The notes: generated by a model from the sequence alone, not told the origin. Numbered from the stretch's first letter, positions 35,689 to 49,359 are shown. The stretch: 64,000 nt of DNA from Congeria kusceri (GCA_027627225.1 CM051030.1:21940605-22004604); one strand, 5' to 3'. Numbers and translations are program-made.

Positions 35689-36829
35689 ATAAGCAAATAA
35701 GTGGCAGGATTTTTTTTACGCGGTTTTCTTAATCGATTTAAGTATTGTTATTGGTTTACATCTGTTATAACTAGTTTGAGAAGTTTATTAAAAAATAGAC
35801 ATCAGGCTCCGTATTCAAAATTTGCTAAGTCATCCGAAATATAACAACAAAAGACATGCTTCAAACCAGAAACTCAGGCTGTGAGAATAGATCAGAGAAC
35901 TATGAGGACTATATAAATGTGTTTGTCTTTGACATAATGTGAATGTACATTGCAATGCTATGTTGGTATATATATTCAGTTCTAACGCATACCGACAATC
36001 GCTTCGCGAAATGGGCATTGCAAGATTGCAGTTTTTGCGCTTCTTCATGCCACGTGTTATTATACTGTACTGTTGTGTTGTGTGGGTCAATAATGTAATG
36101 CATCGTTGTCATATCATTTGATTGTTTGGTAGTTAATATGCATCACACAAATTCCGTTCTAAAAATCTTCAATTTAGTTAGACAGAGTATAAATTGATAA
36201 AGATATCGGTGATCAAGGTACGTAAACATACTACATATATTAGCTACTGGGGGATTAGATGCGATTTTAAAATGTGTCTACATGCACATGTATATAAATT
36301 TAAGGGCAGATGGTGTTTTATCGTAAGTTTTGAAATTTAAAATCTAACTGGCACATCCATATCATATTGATAAACATGTATGAAATGTTTTAATGTTAAA
36401 TTTAAATGCCGTAACACCAATGTATTCACAAAACAATCTGTTTATCATTCCCTCTTTACACGTTTTTATAGCATGACGCTGTGAACTCATTTGCAAATAC
36501 GTTTTGAAATATGACTCTAATCGCGTGTTTCTTATATAAAGTTTGTTATGTATTGTACGTTTTGAAAAATGACTCTTATCATGTGTTTCTTATATAAAGT
36601 TCCTTACGTGTTGTAGGCGTACTGTTACATAGTTGAACACCCAGGTATTTAAGCGAAGAGAACAATTCAATTTTGGAATTGCAAATATAAAAATCTTCTG
36701 GTGTGTGCCATATTCAAAGATCATATTGTTTGTTTTATAAGCATTAAGACGTATTGGAGCTTTTATAATTCTGCTTATAATGCTTTTTAACCTTTTGCCA
36801 AAATAACTTTGAATTGATCCGTGAAGTTG

Positions 36830-39800
36830 GTTATGAGATATGAAATCTACATTCAGCTCCGACTTCGATTATTGCATAGCTAGCTCTGAGATCTACATTC
36901 AGCTATACATATGTATTACACGGCAAATGTGGTCGCTTGTAGTGCTGGCTGCGAATGCAACCATGCATCCAGCATTGCATAAGTAATTAAAGTTGGCTCT
37001 GAGATCTGTCATCTTAAATATTATATGGTAATATTATAAAAATTAGATGCAGATCTCTAAGTAACGAAGACTCCAACAACACCGTTGCAGCATACGCTGC
37101 ACAACGGGTTTAGAAAAAATGTTACACATAAAACTACCGAAATTTTGAGACATAAAATATTCCAAAATGTTTATTTACAAATATTTAGATTCGAATGGCA
37201 AAAAAAAACGTCAGTATTATGTCTGTTTTTATTTTTTAGAAAAATCGGTTTTAAATTGCTATTATTCTATTTATATTTTAATCAATAATTTTATGTTTAA
37301 TTACGCTGTAATTCGGTTATAGTACCTTGAAATATTATTGCCCAATTTGAACAAACAAACAAATCCGTTAAAAACACAACGCGTTAATAATGACACCTCT
37401 TAAAACTACAGTGAAACAGCGTGACATCACCTTCCCCTTTAGCCAGTGATCCAATCTGCAAGACGATAGTAACACCCGTAACAACAGCGTCGCTTGACTT
37501 CGAAAGTCTTTAATGTGACTGCCGAACTGCGACTATCGTCTAGCACTTTGCTTTCTGAAAGCGTGTAACACGTTAGGCAAATGGTCGTTGACAAAAAGCA
37601 CCGATCGATACCACTGTACCTGAACAACGCAAGCGCGATCGATAGAGCATTAATAAATTAGTATTCTATGAGACATTTAAAGGGTGCCAAAAAATCGGGG
37701 AGATTTTATTTTGGGCAGACACAATATATGCAATGTTCATGTTGAGACAGTGCGTTTTTTATGTCAATGTATTGAAATTCGATTACTTCATGTTTTACAC
37801 ACAAGGAAATTTATCATGTGTGCATATTGTTTCAACTTTATATCAATTACATTGATTTTGAAGAACTATGAATATAATATTACAAAACAACACACACAAA
37901 CGACAACAAAATCATCCGATTTTGATTAATTAATCCAACTTTAAACCAGTGTCCGAAAATATAGAGCCATAAATTATTGGTTTTAAGCTGACTGTTCGAT
38001 AATAAAGTATTGCGAAAAAAATATTTTGGCTAAAAAGACGGTGTCCGAAAACTTAAGAGTTTTTACGGTATAGGTTTTCACCATTAAACTCTTATTTCTG
38101 TTGTGCAATTTCTTTCTATATCGATACAGGCACATTTTAGCAAAGGAAATCATAATTATTACCTACTTTATACTTATTGAGTGCATAGCTACATACAATT
38201 GTCAAATATACATATCATAAATAAATTTGTCCTGAACATATATATGTACATTGAAGCGTACAGTCCTACAGACACAGGTGTCGAATTCCACTTTGTATTG
38301 ATATATTATTCCTTTAATGAATACAACCCCACTGTCACGGTATTTTAGCTACTTAGAATAGTCATATATGCATATGATAAATACAAAGCAATTAAAAATT
38401 ACTCAATTCTTAACCATTTAAATCCTTAGTATTATGTTTTCTATATAGAACAGTGTGCTTACATGCAAAGTGCAATTTCTTTCTCATCCATATTATATTT
38501 TGTAATATTAAATTTGCAGAGCATATATATGTATAAAGAAGTCTTACGACACAATCATAGTGATATTGTTCAGAATATTGTGTTTTATACACGCTACTGA
38601 GTTGTTTTACGAATATTGTTTATTTTAAAAGCAAAGCTTTATATATGTACATGTAACATTCCCATTATATGAAGGGAAATTGTACATTATATTATTTTTA
38701 CTTTTATGTTAATCAGTGTACTCGGGCAATGGTTTTTAACCGACGTCCGGAGGGTAAAAAAACCCAGTCGTTCATTCTGACATCGGCATCTAACTCTGAA
38801 TTTACATATTGCATAGCTAGATCTACATTTTGAGATCTCATTCAGTTATACACAAATAATACCATGGGCATGAGGTCAAATGTAGTGCTGTCTGTGAATA
38901 CAGCTGCGTGTCCAGGTCACTGTTCACTTCTGCATTGAAAACATACGAAATATAACACATTCGCGTTATACTTCTACTCACTGTTTCAAAAACAATACAA
39001 AGTCAGCCGGTTCGAATAGAGACATGGCTTCGCATCCAGGTCTATTATCAGCTGTGACTTTAAAATTTATGATAAAATAATGCATACTAGTACACGCTTT
39101 TAAGCAGACTAAATTATCGCAAACACGAATACAGAACTGGCTGCGTATTCAGTTCTGTATTCAACCTTAGATTGAACATGCATGATAGAAAACATATTCG
39201 AGTCATACTACTACTCATCGTTACAAAAAGCAAACACAGCTTAACCGATTCAAATGCAGACCTGGCTCTGTATTTAGATATTCCTTCAGGTCTGCATCTG
39301 TATAATATAATATAAATATTTAAGTGTCATACTTCGACTTTACAATGTTGAAATCAACATTTACTACCGAACCAAATACAGACCTGGATCTGCATTCAGG
39401 TCTGTAATTAGCTCTGCATTGCAATTTTACGACACAAAACACATATGCGCCATACCACTACTTGCTGGTACAACAAGCGCCCAAAATAATACCTGATGAC
39501 AGAATAGCCATGTAGTCAGCTCTATCATGAAATCCTATGATAGAGAACACATTTGCACAATACCATTACAAGCTGTTATAAAAACAACCAAAATAGCAGG
39601 GAACGAATACAGACCTATATATGAATTCAGCTTTGTATTCAGCTCTACATTGCTATTCTATGATAGTGAAAACATTTGCGATTAATACAAAACTGGCTAT
39701 GTAGTCAGATCTGCATTCAGCTCGGCATTGCAAGCCTATGATATGACAAACATTGGCGCCATACAACTACTCGAAGTAAAGAAAACAATCTTGAACACAG

Positions 39801-41000
39801 GATCAAATACGGATCTGGCTCTGTATTCAGATCTACATTCAGGTCTACATTGCAAATATATGACAGAAAATATATATGCCGTACCTCCACCCGAAATTGT
39901 TGAAATCAAAACAGCACACACGAAACCGAATACAGACCTTGCTCTGTATTCTGCTCTGCAACGTAAACCTACGAGTTAAAACAGAAATACGTTTGCGTCC
40001 TACTACTACTCGCTGTAACAAAACACACCCATAATAACACCTGACCGAATACAGAGCTGGCTCTGTATTCAGCATCTGCATCGCAATCCAGTGATAGAAA
40101 AGTCATTTTCACTATACACTACACGCTATTATAAAAACAACAAACAAAACGACCTTGCTCTGTCTTCATCTCAGTATTCAGCTCTGCATAGAATACCTCC
40201 TTATAAAACACATTTGCGTTATACCACTACACGTTGTTATAAAACACAAACACCGAAACTAATACTGAATCGAATACAAATATGGCGCTTGATGCAGCTC
40301 TGTAATGAGCTCTGCATTGCCGGACTATGATGGTAAACACATTTCTGTTATACCACTACTGACTGTTACAAAAACACACACAATAATACCGGATCGAATA
40401 CAGACCTGGTCGTCTATTCATATCTCTATTTAGCTGTGAATTGCAAACCTATTATATAAAACACATTTGATAGTATACCACTGCGCACTTTTATGAACAG
40501 CAGTCACAAATAACAGAGACCTGGCCTTGGCTTAAGCTCGTTATTCATGTCTTTATGCAGGCCTATGTAGTAAACACATTTTCATTATACCGCTATAACA
40601 CGAGATCGAATACAGACCTGGCTCTGTATTCTGCCCTGTGTTCAAGTCTGCATTGCCAGCCTATGATAGTGAACACATTTCCGTGATATCACAATATGTT
40701 AATGCATCCCTAGAAACACGATCTGAATTCGGCTTTGTATTCAGCCCTGTATTGGGCACTGCATTTCAAACCTATGATAGTAAACACATTTGCGCCATAC
40801 CACTACACACTCTTATAAAAAGTACCCAAAATAACAAGGGTCGAACACAGATCTGGCTCTGGATTCAGCTCCGTATTCAGCTCTGCATTGTTTAGTAAAC
40901 ACATTGGCGCCAAACAACTCCATGCTGTCATGAATTGCATTTCTTTGACAGAAAGTGTTCAGACCTGGCCCTGCTTTCAGTCCTGTCTTCAGCTATGGAG
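36830..41000 (+). repeat. Degenerate satellite of about 120 bp (ACAGACCTGGCTCTGTATTC)
   Basis: Between 38750 and 41000 about eighteen units of roughly 105-130 bp carry ATACAGACCTGGCTCTGTAT, TTCAGCTCTGCATTGC, CCTATGATAGTAAACACATT and GCGCCATACCACTAC in that order. Isolated related pieces occur at 36830-37010; between 37010 and 38750 nothing is recognised. No reading frame persists across units. Confidence 0.75.
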
Positions 41001-41007
41001 TAGTAAA

Positions 41008-41505
41008 AAGAGTGGTGGTGGTGGTGGTGGTGAATGATGGTGGTGGTAGTGGTGGTGGTGGTGGTGGTGGTGGATGGTGGATGTTGGTGGTGGATGGTGT
41101 ATGGTGGTTGATGGTGGATGGTGATTGTGGATGGTGGATGGTGGATGGTGGTTGTGGTGGTGGAGGTGATGGTGGTGGTGATGGATGGTGTTGGTGGTGG
41201 TGGTGGTGGGTGATGGTTTTGGTGGATGGTGGCGATGGTGGATGGTGGATGATGGATTGTGGTGGTGGTGGATGGTGGATGGTGGTGTTGGTGCTGGTGG
41301 TGGATAGTGAATGGTGGAGGGTGGAGATGGTGGTAGTTGGGTGGTTGATGGTGGATGGTTGATGTCGGATGGTGCTGGTGGTGGATGGTGGGGTGGGGGT
41401 GGGGGTGGATGGTAGTTGTTGCTGGTAGTGGTGGTGGTGGTGGTGGTAGTGGTGGAGGATGGTGGATGGTGGATGGCAGATGGTGGTGATGGTGGTGGTG
41501 GTTAT
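41008..41505 (+). repeat. GGT/GAT-rich minisatellite
   Basis: About 500 bp made almost only of GGT, GGAT and GAT units, with almost no C on the + strand. Apparent long Val/Gly/Trp and His/Pro-rich frames on the two strands are artefacts of composition. The strand asymmetry allows G-quadruplex or R-loop formation (inference). Confidence 0.92.
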
Positions 41506-42446
41506 TTCGATTGTTAACAACAGAAAAGTACTTTCTCATCGAAGAATGGTATAATTTTCCCTTTAAAGCTATATTCACAGAAGGTTTTTACATGTATATA
41601 ATATCCTATTATACATGTTTTCCAATGCATTTATGATTAAATATCACACACTCTACGGTCAATTATTATTCCTCGTGCTATCAGGTGTCATATTCATCAA
41701 CTGTACGTGGTTATCGTGTCGCGTGTAGGAAATATGTGGAACATAGGGTCATACTGTTTAAAGGCGTAAATCTAACCCAAAAATCTTACAAGATCAATTA
41801 ATTTTGCAATGCAAAGAATGCGTAATTAACAACGCGCGCGCGAGCGATTTACACGTCCCTCGTTATAAGTAATGATATTATTTTACGTAAAAATACATGA
41901 ACCAAACATAACTGAAATTAGTCTAGCAACAAAGCTACATGAAATTGTAATTTAATGTTTCACACAATTTTAAATTAATTTACAACACGAATGATATCTA
42001 CGTGTACTCTGTTACTGGTCGCGCATAATTAAGGCGTCATACTTTCATTATTCGCTCAATCAGGAGTGGGAAGTCATTCACTTGAACTGTGTGCACAATA
42101 ATATTCTGTCTAAGATAAAGCGGTGTGTCCTAACTCTGAATGCCAGAGGTGACCATACAAGATACTCATTACAACTTTTACTTATTTCTTATATAATGCT
42201 AGCATCTTTTGTCTACACTTACTTTTTGTTATCCCAATTTTGCGATTTTGAATTGTCATAGTGCTTTTTACTTTTGTTATGTGGGGTATCAAAATGAATA
42301 GTAAAATTAAGATAATACTATATATTGAAGTGTTCTACCTTATTCTTATTTTTGACAAGTTTGAAAAATAATCGTGCAGTAATTGAAATAGTCACAGCCG
42401 ATTACCCAAAGGTCTACTTATAAGTGCCATCTACAATTGTAAGTGT

Positions 42447-42600
<154 letters not shown>

Positions 42601-43450
42601 TCATATTTGTTTTTGTAACATTGTATAGTGGTCCTCTACAAAGATTGTTCAAATGATTCCCCTGGGGTCAAAACTGACCACGCCCTAGGAGCCACATGGT
42701 TTATATAGACTTAAATCGCAAAAGGACACTAAAAATCTCCATAAGCCGCAAGACCCAGAGGTTTCATATTTAGAATGTAACATTGTAGAGTTGTCCTCTA
42801 CAAAGATTGTTCAAATGATGCCCCTGGGGTCAAAAGGGGCCACGTCCTGGGGGTCATATGGTTTATAGACTTAAAGAGCAAAATGACTTAAAATATCTTC
42901 TCCTAAAACCGTAAGGCCTAGAGGTATCCTCTTAGGTATGTAACATTGTAGAGTTGTCCTCTACAAATATTGTTCAAATGATGTCCTTGGGGTCAAAAGG
43001 GGCCACGCCCCGGGGCGTCAAATGGTGTATAGAGACTTAAATAGCAAGATGGCACACCCCGGGGTCACATGGTTTCTATAGACTGATATGGAAAGTGGTC
43101 ATTAAAAATCGTTTTCTCTGACACTGCAAGGCCCAGAGGTTTCATATTTGGCTTAAAACATTGTTAACTACAAATAGTGTTCAAATTATGCCCCTGGGTG
43201 GAAAGTGGCCACGCCTAATAAACCATGTGGGTTACATGGTTTATTTAGAATTCTTCTCCTGAAACTGCAAGGCCCAGATCTTTGTACTCAGGTAAGTGGT
43301 TTAGTGCCATTTGGTCCTTTTGTTATAAGCCATTATGATTCCTTAAACTCAGGTGAGAAGCGTAGGGCCATCGTGGCCCTCTTGTTTGTAGTGATAAAGC
43401 CCAATAACTCTGACCAAGCGGTTTCATAGTCGAGCGTGCAGTCCTGAGAC
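42601..43450 (+). repeat. GTCCTCTACAAAGATTGTTC-family repeat, plus AGCTCGAC-family end
   Basis: Four or five units with ATTGTATAGTGGTCCTCTAC, CCCCTGGGGTCAAA and GGTTTATATAGACTTAAAT. It ends in CTCAGGTGAGAAGCGTAGGG and CCTCTTGTTT near 43385. It is followed by the 3' end of an AGCTCGAC-family element (ATAGTCGAGCGTGCAGTCC, 43427-43450). Confidence 0.7.
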
Positions 43451-43739
43451 AGCTCTTATTTGATTTCCCGTACAAAAATCTTGATGATTCCAAAGATGGA
43501 ATTCTAGTTACCTAAAAATAACGCTTGATTGCTTTACAAATTAGCCATTTTCGTGAAATGACATCGCATTGATTCGCATAAGTGCACGTTTTCTAATTAT
43601 GGATTTTCGGCACGAGCCGATTATCCATAATTGGCCCTCCTAATATTATGACGTCGAAATCAGCCAAATAATGCATGGATTTTTAATGTAAATATGTTAG
43701 TATATATAGTAACATATGCAATAATGAACATTAATTATA

Positions 43740-44720
43740 CTCAGGCGAGCTGTGAAATAACTAGGTCCAAGGTCCCTATGTCAAAGGTCAAGATCACAAT
43801 TCAAGCTCAAATATAAGAAATCAATTCTTAATATTATGTCCGTAGCATATCTTTGTCCAGGATGTATGGATGTTCAAACAACTTGGCAGAAGTGACAAAC
43901 GTAGTGAGACGGAGTATCGCACGCTAGAAGCAGTTCTCTAGGTCCAAGGTCAATGTCTCAATTCAAGGTAAATGTCCAATATAAGAAATCAATCCTTAAC
44001 ACTTTGTCCAAAGCATATCGTTGTCCAAGATTATCAGATTTTCAAATAACTTGCAGGAAGCGACAAGCATGGTGGGAAGGATTGTTGCGCGCAAGAACCA
44101 GGTCCCTAGGTCCAAGTTCAAGGTCACAAATCATGGTCCAAGGTCATATATAAGAAATCAATCCCTAACTTTTTGTCTGGAGCATATCTTTGTTCAGCAT
44201 GAATGGCTTTTCAGATAACTTAGCAAAAGTTATAAGCATGATTAGACGGAGTGTCGCACGCAAGAACCAAGTTATTACCTCCAAGGTATATGTCGAAATT
44301 CAAGGTAAATGTAAGAAATTAATCCATAACACTTTGTCCGGAGTATTTCTTTGTTCAGCATGAATGCATTTTCAAATAACTTGGCATAAGTAGTTAGCAT
44401 AGTAGGACGGCGTGCAGTGCACAAGAACCAGGTCCCTAGGCCCAAGGTCAAGGTCGCAATTCAATATCAAATATAAGAAATCAATCCTTAACACTTTGTC
44501 CGGAGCATATCGTTGTCCGGCATGGATGAACTTTAATATAACTTTGCAGAAGTGATAAGCATGGTGAGATGGCATGTCAGACGAAAGAACCAGTTACCTA
44601 GGTCCAATGTCAAGGTCACATTTAAAGGTCGAATGTCAAATGTTAGGCAAGCATAATAATGTCATGCATACAGGGGTTTTCAAATAAGTATGAAGAAATT
44701 ATCGACATCGTGAGATGGAG
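43740..44720 (+). repeat. AGGTCA-rich satellite, second array
   Basis: Five to six units of about 165 bp with AAGGTCAAGGTCGCAATTC, ATATAAGAAATCAATCC and TTGTCCGGAGCATATC. Related to the array at 11180-12400. It ends about 340 bp before the first gene 2 exon. Confidence 0.7.
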
Positions 44721-45061
44721 AAGTGAAGCATACAGGAACAATAACTTAAATTGCCAAAGTTTTAATTACCTATCTTGATTATTTTTTTGTATTGATTAAA
44801 TATTTAAGAATATATATATATTATAATTTTGAGACCTCAACTCACCACACAGATAGAGGCTGTAGAGATGAATTAGATGCACAACTCCGATGACTCTACC
44901 ATTTTAGTTTTTGAATTGTTTCTCCTTTGTCATTTATACCTAATCCCCAAAAAGCTTCTTTGACAGGTGCATCTTTGTGACAAGACCGATATTGATTCAT
45001 TAGTTGATCCTTTGTGAACACAGGGCCTTAATGTTTTAATTGATAAGTGTTCCTTTTTCAG

Positions 45062-45376
45062 TTGTCATCTCTGGAGTCACTCTAAGTCAAGTCCCCGCGG
45101 TCAAGATCATAGCTGACACTACAGGAACACTCGTATGCAAGACCCCGGGCGGACTTCCTGCAACCATTGTTACCTGGTTCCGTGAGACATCTACTGGGGA
45201 TGTGAATATAACATCCCAGTCTTCAAGTGTGACTTCAGTGCAGACGGAACTCTCTGTTGTGACCAGTACACTGTCTCAAAGGCCATCAAGAAACGACAAC
45301 TCAGCTAGGATCTACTGCAATGCCAGTAACGGTGGCACAATGTACATATCAAAGACATCCACCATCGATGTGTTAT
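45062..45376 (+). CDS. Gene 2 exon: Ig domain A
   Basis: Acceptor CCTTTTTCAG ends at 45061; donor GTAAGT at 45377; phase 1. Begins VVISGVTLSQVPAV, then TLVCKTPGGLPATIVTWFRE (first Cys and core Trp) and ARIYCNASNGG (second Cys), ending STIDVL. A complete Ig domain of about 105 residues. Confidence 0.83.
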
Positions 45377-45484
45377 GTAAGTTATTATACTTTCTGCAGT
45401 TACGCACGTACATAGTATACATTGTATGCAAGTGTCAATCTATATATGTGTGGTGATGCCTTAAGCAAATGATTCCACTTACAG

Positions 45485-45781
45485 ACGGTCCTGATCCTCC
45501 CGTGTGTACATACCAGAGTTCCGCAGTGACATGGACTATCAAGATAACAAGAGGCAGTACCTTGAATATCACCTGCACAAGCACCAGTAACCCTCCAAGT
45601 ATCACATACGGGTGGAACTTACCAGACTCAAGTACTCTAACAGGTTCCCAGTTGAGTGTTGCAGACATCCAACCTTCACTAAGTGGCCAGTACAGACTGC
45701 AGGTCTCGAACATCATGACACCAACATTGGGGGCAGCTGTCACGGGGACCAACAGTACTACGATAGCTGTAGATGTACAAT
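45485..45781 (+). CDS. Gene 2 exon: Ig domain B (second Cys replaced)
   Basis: Acceptor CTTACAG ends at 45484. The donor is GTAGTC at 45782, weaker than usual. Phase 1. YGPDPPVCTYQS leads into LNITCTSTSNPPSITYGW (first Cys and core Trp) and SGQYRLQVSNIM, where the F-strand Cys is Arg. It ends TTIAVDVQ. The linker from domain A is only 108 nt of intron. Confidence 0.8.
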
Positions 45782-46443
45782 GTAGTCAGTATGGATTGTG
45801 TATATGCCGGTCAATTTTTGGAATGACATCCGTCCAAAACAAATCTAAACAATGCTTGTCATTTGTTTGATTTGTTGATGCTTTACTATATCATTTTAAT
45901 CAATAAATTTTATTAATAAATAGACAATTTGATTATGTTTACAATTTATATACAGCTCCGTATTAAACAAAAAGAAAAAAGAAACATGTGCATACACTAC
46001 TTAATGTCACTGAGATTAATAATAATAATCATGATAAACACCAACATGCATACATGACGAAACCAATCTAAAACTGATACATGTTATTAAATAGGTTTTG
46101 TAGTTATTTTAGTTTGCTTTAATTCATTATTAACCTAGTTAAAAAAAACAATACACTCAAACTAATACATTAAAATACATTTATCATTAACACATTGATT
46201 TAAACGAGTGATGACAACTATGAAGTTTGATAGTGAAAGAGTACAAGGAATTTAACTGTTACATTGTCTTACCATGACCGGAAATCTATAGTGTTGCTCT
46301 AATTCTGTAAGACCAGTCATGTTTGCGTTACCTACATAAATGCCCTTGATCTAACAATGTCCATACTAGCATGAAACAAGTGTACGACGTTCGTGACGGT
46401 CGCGTTTGTTTTCATATACAATACATGTATGCCTCTATTTCAG

Positions 46444-46737
46444 ATCCGCAATCAGCGCCGACATTCAAGATTGGCAATGTAACCGTTTTTAGTACAATTG
46501 GGATAATTGCTGGCAACACTCTTACAATTAGCTGTTACAGTCAAAGTACTCCTCCTCCGACATGGTACTCGTGGACCCCTGGTGGAGCGAGCAGCAGCGC
46601 TGATCTAGTACTCAGTAACGTTCAGAATCCGGAAAGTAATGGTCCATATACATGCACAGCTGAAAACACCATGACAACAACAGGGGATGAGTACGTAACA
46701 GCACAGTCGAGTTCCATCGCGAACATAGAAGTGTTGT
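46444..46737 (+). CDS. Gene 2 exon: Ig domain C
   Basis: Acceptor CTATTTCAG ends at 46443; donor GTAAGT at 46738; phase 1. It reads DPQSAPTFKIGNVTVF, LTISCYSQSTPPP (first Cys), WYSWTPGG (core Trp), GPYTCTAENTM (second Cys) and IANIEVL. The duplicated exon at 62400-62825 is a clear paralogue (shared IGNV, S-Q-S-x-T-P-P-x and W-T-P-G-G). Confidence 0.85.
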
Positions 46738-47054
46738 GTAAGTAAATATGCAGTAACTAAATTATGTGCATGTTGTAACAATATAGGTTAGCAATACCGC
46801 AAATGTTATGTTCCAAATAAACCAACTCAATTGCAATGTAGGGTTGAAACGTCGCCGTTTATGGATATTGAAAACTTCACTGTGTTCACGGATTTGTGCG
46901 TCTTACATGAGTTTGAGTATACATATAAATACATTGTATATTATATGCATTTATTATTGATAAAAGGCTGATCATTGATTATATGATAAAGTCAAACATA
47001 TTTCCTATCGTACTTTGTTTATAACCTATTGTATTGTTTTGTTCAATATCATAG

Positions 47055-47366
47055 ATGAACCTGAACAATCAACATACTTCTATGTCATAAACGAAACGAT
47101 AACAGAAACAATAGTGGTTGTGACTTGGCTGCCGAAATTTAACGGCGGTATGTCACAAACATTTCAACTGCAATACTTTGCATTGTCACAAGATGCATTG
47201 ACTATTCGTACGGTTAACGAGACGAATAGTATCGAACCGATGTATGCGATGATAACAGGACTTTTAAGTGGAATAGAATACCACAAGGAATTATTTGCAT
47301 TCAATGCAAACGGTAATTCTACGCCCCTCAGCATGACATTCAGAACTTCGATGCCCAATAATAAAG
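47055..47366 (+). CDS. Gene 2 exon: fibronectin type III domain
   Basis: Acceptor ATCATAG ends at 47054; donor GTATGA at 47367; phase 1. Starts DEPEQSTYFYVINETIT; VVVTWLPKFNGGMSQTFQLQ carries the B-strand Trp; SGIEYHKELFAFNANG carries the F-strand Tyr. The first 109 bases match the exon at 63892 with about 12 differences by eye. Confidence 0.87.
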
Positions 47367-47570
47367 GTATGAAAGTTTCCCTGATTCGTATGGATTCGTT
47401 TTCCATTAACTTACACGGTATTCCAAACAGTTAAGCTGTGCAGTCAAGAGGAATACTTATTATGTGTTCATTATAGTATGCCAGAATAAATTAATACACT
47501 AGTGTTCCGTGTAACGTTACAGAATCAATGCATGCATACTCTGATCGAAGATGCAAATACTTTATTACAG

Positions 47571-47717
47571 ACGACACAACGACCGCGAAAGATACCGGTG
47601 TTCCGGTTGCAGGGATTGTTGGTGGAATACTATCAGCATGTGTACTCATAATTATTGTGTCGACTGTGGTTTGTCTGAGAAGAAAATATGACGTTAGATG
47701 TACCTTGAAACGCAAAG
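47571..47717 (+). CDS. Gene 2 exon: transmembrane segment
   Basis: Acceptor TTATTACAG ends at 47570; donor GTAATT at 47718; 147 nt, phase 1. A Thr/Asp-rich stalk (DDTTTAKDTG) leads into VPVAGIVGGILSACVLIIIV and the rest of a hydrophobic helix, then CLRRKYDVRCTLKRK on the cytoplasmic side. The AGIVGG core is shared with gene 1. Confidence 0.87.
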
Positions 47718-47954
47718 GTAATTCAGTCGCTCTGTCCTTGTACAATGTTGAAAATGCACATGCGTACGCAATATATTTATATTTATTTTTGTTTTGTTTA
47801 ATGACCCAGTCTGTAGGCATTCTTTCATAACATCGTTAATACTGAATGTGGACGCTATCTAACGGTACATGTATATTCTTTAGTATAACAAAATAGTATT
47901 TTATGATTATAGTCTTTGAAATCAACATAGAGGACACAATATAGCACTTATTAC

Positions 47955-48306
47955 TAGGGATGGCAAAACGTTTCGAATATTCGAATGAATTATCGTTATT
48001 TGAATAGTTAAAAAGCTATTCGAATATTCGGAAATTTGTATTGCTTTTGTAAGCATTATTTTATTGATTGTAAAAAGCAGTTTTTGTTCCATCTAAAAGC
48101 AGTATTTCACCAGTAGATACATATTTCAGCAGTAGATGCATTACACCGTGTTTTCAAAAGATTACCCTCTAGTCATGTGTCTGACAAAGATATTGAACAT
48201 TCGGGTCCGTGTCAGTGGTCAGCGTCTAGTGGCCAGTACTACACAATTCGATTCAATGAAAATGCGAATTTTCGAATACCGATTTTAGTATTCGATGCCA
48301 TCCCTA
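47955..48306. mobile_element. hAT-type MITE, 352 bp, in gene 2 intron
   Basis: Ends TAGGGATGGCA and TGCCATCCCTA are inverted repeats. Flanking 8-mers CTTATTAC (47947-47954) and CTAATTAC (48307-48314) match at seven of eight bases. Subterminal ATTCGAATATTCGAA motifs are dense at both ends. No coding capacity. Confidence 0.85.
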
Positions 48307-48669
48307 CTAATTACATATTGATACCTAAACTTTTATGTGCCAGCTCACAAAACGCTATAATTTTGTTCCTGTTTAGCTTAAATTGTTTTTGATTAAATAT
48401 TCGATATTTAATAAACTAACATAAATGATATTTCCGCGATTTGTTTCAGAAAACTGAAGGAGGGCCACACTAAACCGAGGTATTAAACATTTATAACTGT
48501 TTCTGGTTGATCTATACATTGCTAATTGTATAAAATACGTGAAAGAACAATATGAAATGCGCATGCAAACAACAGCCATACATTACAATCATATACAAAT
48601 TATGTGTATTTTCCACTATTCGGAAGATTAGCATAAGTATAAGGAATTAGCATATACATGCATGTTAAG

Positions 48670-48791
48670 ATATATACAATTTAAGGTCTGACAAAACCAC
48701 TGGCGACGAAGGTGCGTACAATTCAATTCAGCAAGATTTAGAAGAGAGCAGTCACCGTTATAGCACACCTACATCAAGACCCGAGCAATAA
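48670..48791 (+). CDS. Gene 2 tail exon with internal donor or early stop
   Basis: Read in the TM-exon frame from an acceptor TTAAG ending at 48669 it gives DIYNLRSDKTTGDEG. A second acceptor (TTTAAG ending 48685) would need phase 2. At 48712 a donor GTGCGT allows splicing to 49129 in phase 1. Without that splice the frame continues through GAYNSIQQDLEESSHRYSTP to TAA at 48789-48791. Both outcomes are open reading, so alternative tails are possible. The acceptor is weak, so the left border is uncertain. Confidence 0.55.
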
Positions 48792-49128
48792 ATTGTACAA
48801 GGTGACGAAATGTTAAACACTCAGAAGAGTAAATTTATATGAAAATTTGCTTGAGCACGAGGGGTACGGAAATACCACTAAGCGCTCTTGGTGCATGCAT
48901 AATTTAATAAATCATTATTGAAAGGTTTGATAGGCATTCACGTTAGTTTTGGCTGTGTCACCTAAGTATGACAAAACTTGTCTATATATATTGTAATTTA
49001 CTCCGAATATCCGAATACAGAAACATGTTATTGAATTTCTGCTTTAATCTTTACACCGTCTTCTACTTATTTTGTTTAGTGATCGATTCGCGTCCTTTAA
49101 ACGTCATCTTTAAACGTTTCTTTTCAAG

Positions 49129-49159
49129 GTCATCCACAACAAAACACGCCTGCTTACAG
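49129..49159 (+). CDS. Gene 2 short tail exon (31 nt)
   Basis: Acceptor TTTTCAAG ends at 49128; donor GTATGT at 49160. It enters in phase 1 and leaves in phase 2, encoding HPQQNTPAY plus shared codons at both ends. It is the positional equivalent of the 13-nt micro-exon of gene 1 (same phases, also not a multiple of three). Confidence 0.62.
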
Positions 49160-49359
49160 GTATGTATGTTATGTCGCAATGATTACATGCACATAGTATT
49201 TATTATGTGCAATACATAATTTATTAATAACAAATGTGCAATTATAAATTATAAAATATATTTAATCAATGTAAATGTAAAGTATAAATGTAAAACGAAA
49301 TTTTCAATTAAACATGGTAATTCTTGTCCATGAATATTGCGTCTGTCAATTTGTTTCAG

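Noticed and set aside
37439..37640. Short minus-strand frame in a GC-richer patch
   Set aside because: No family, splice signal or repeat relation recognised.
40928..41578. Long His/Pro-rich (minus) and Val/Gly/Trp-rich (plus) open frames
   Set aside because: Produced by the GGT/GAT minisatellite, open in several frames on both strands with no domain or splice support.
46444..47366. Gene 2 as a secreted, soluble form
   Set aside because: A TM exon with clean splice sites follows in phase, so membrane anchoring is the simpler reading.
48450..48479. Candidate 30-nt tail exon of gene 2 (KLKEGHTKP)
   Set aside because: Good AG/GT borders, but it needs a phase-2 entry that the TM exon does not provide; in the TM frame it contains TGA. 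A missing intermediate exon could still rescue it.
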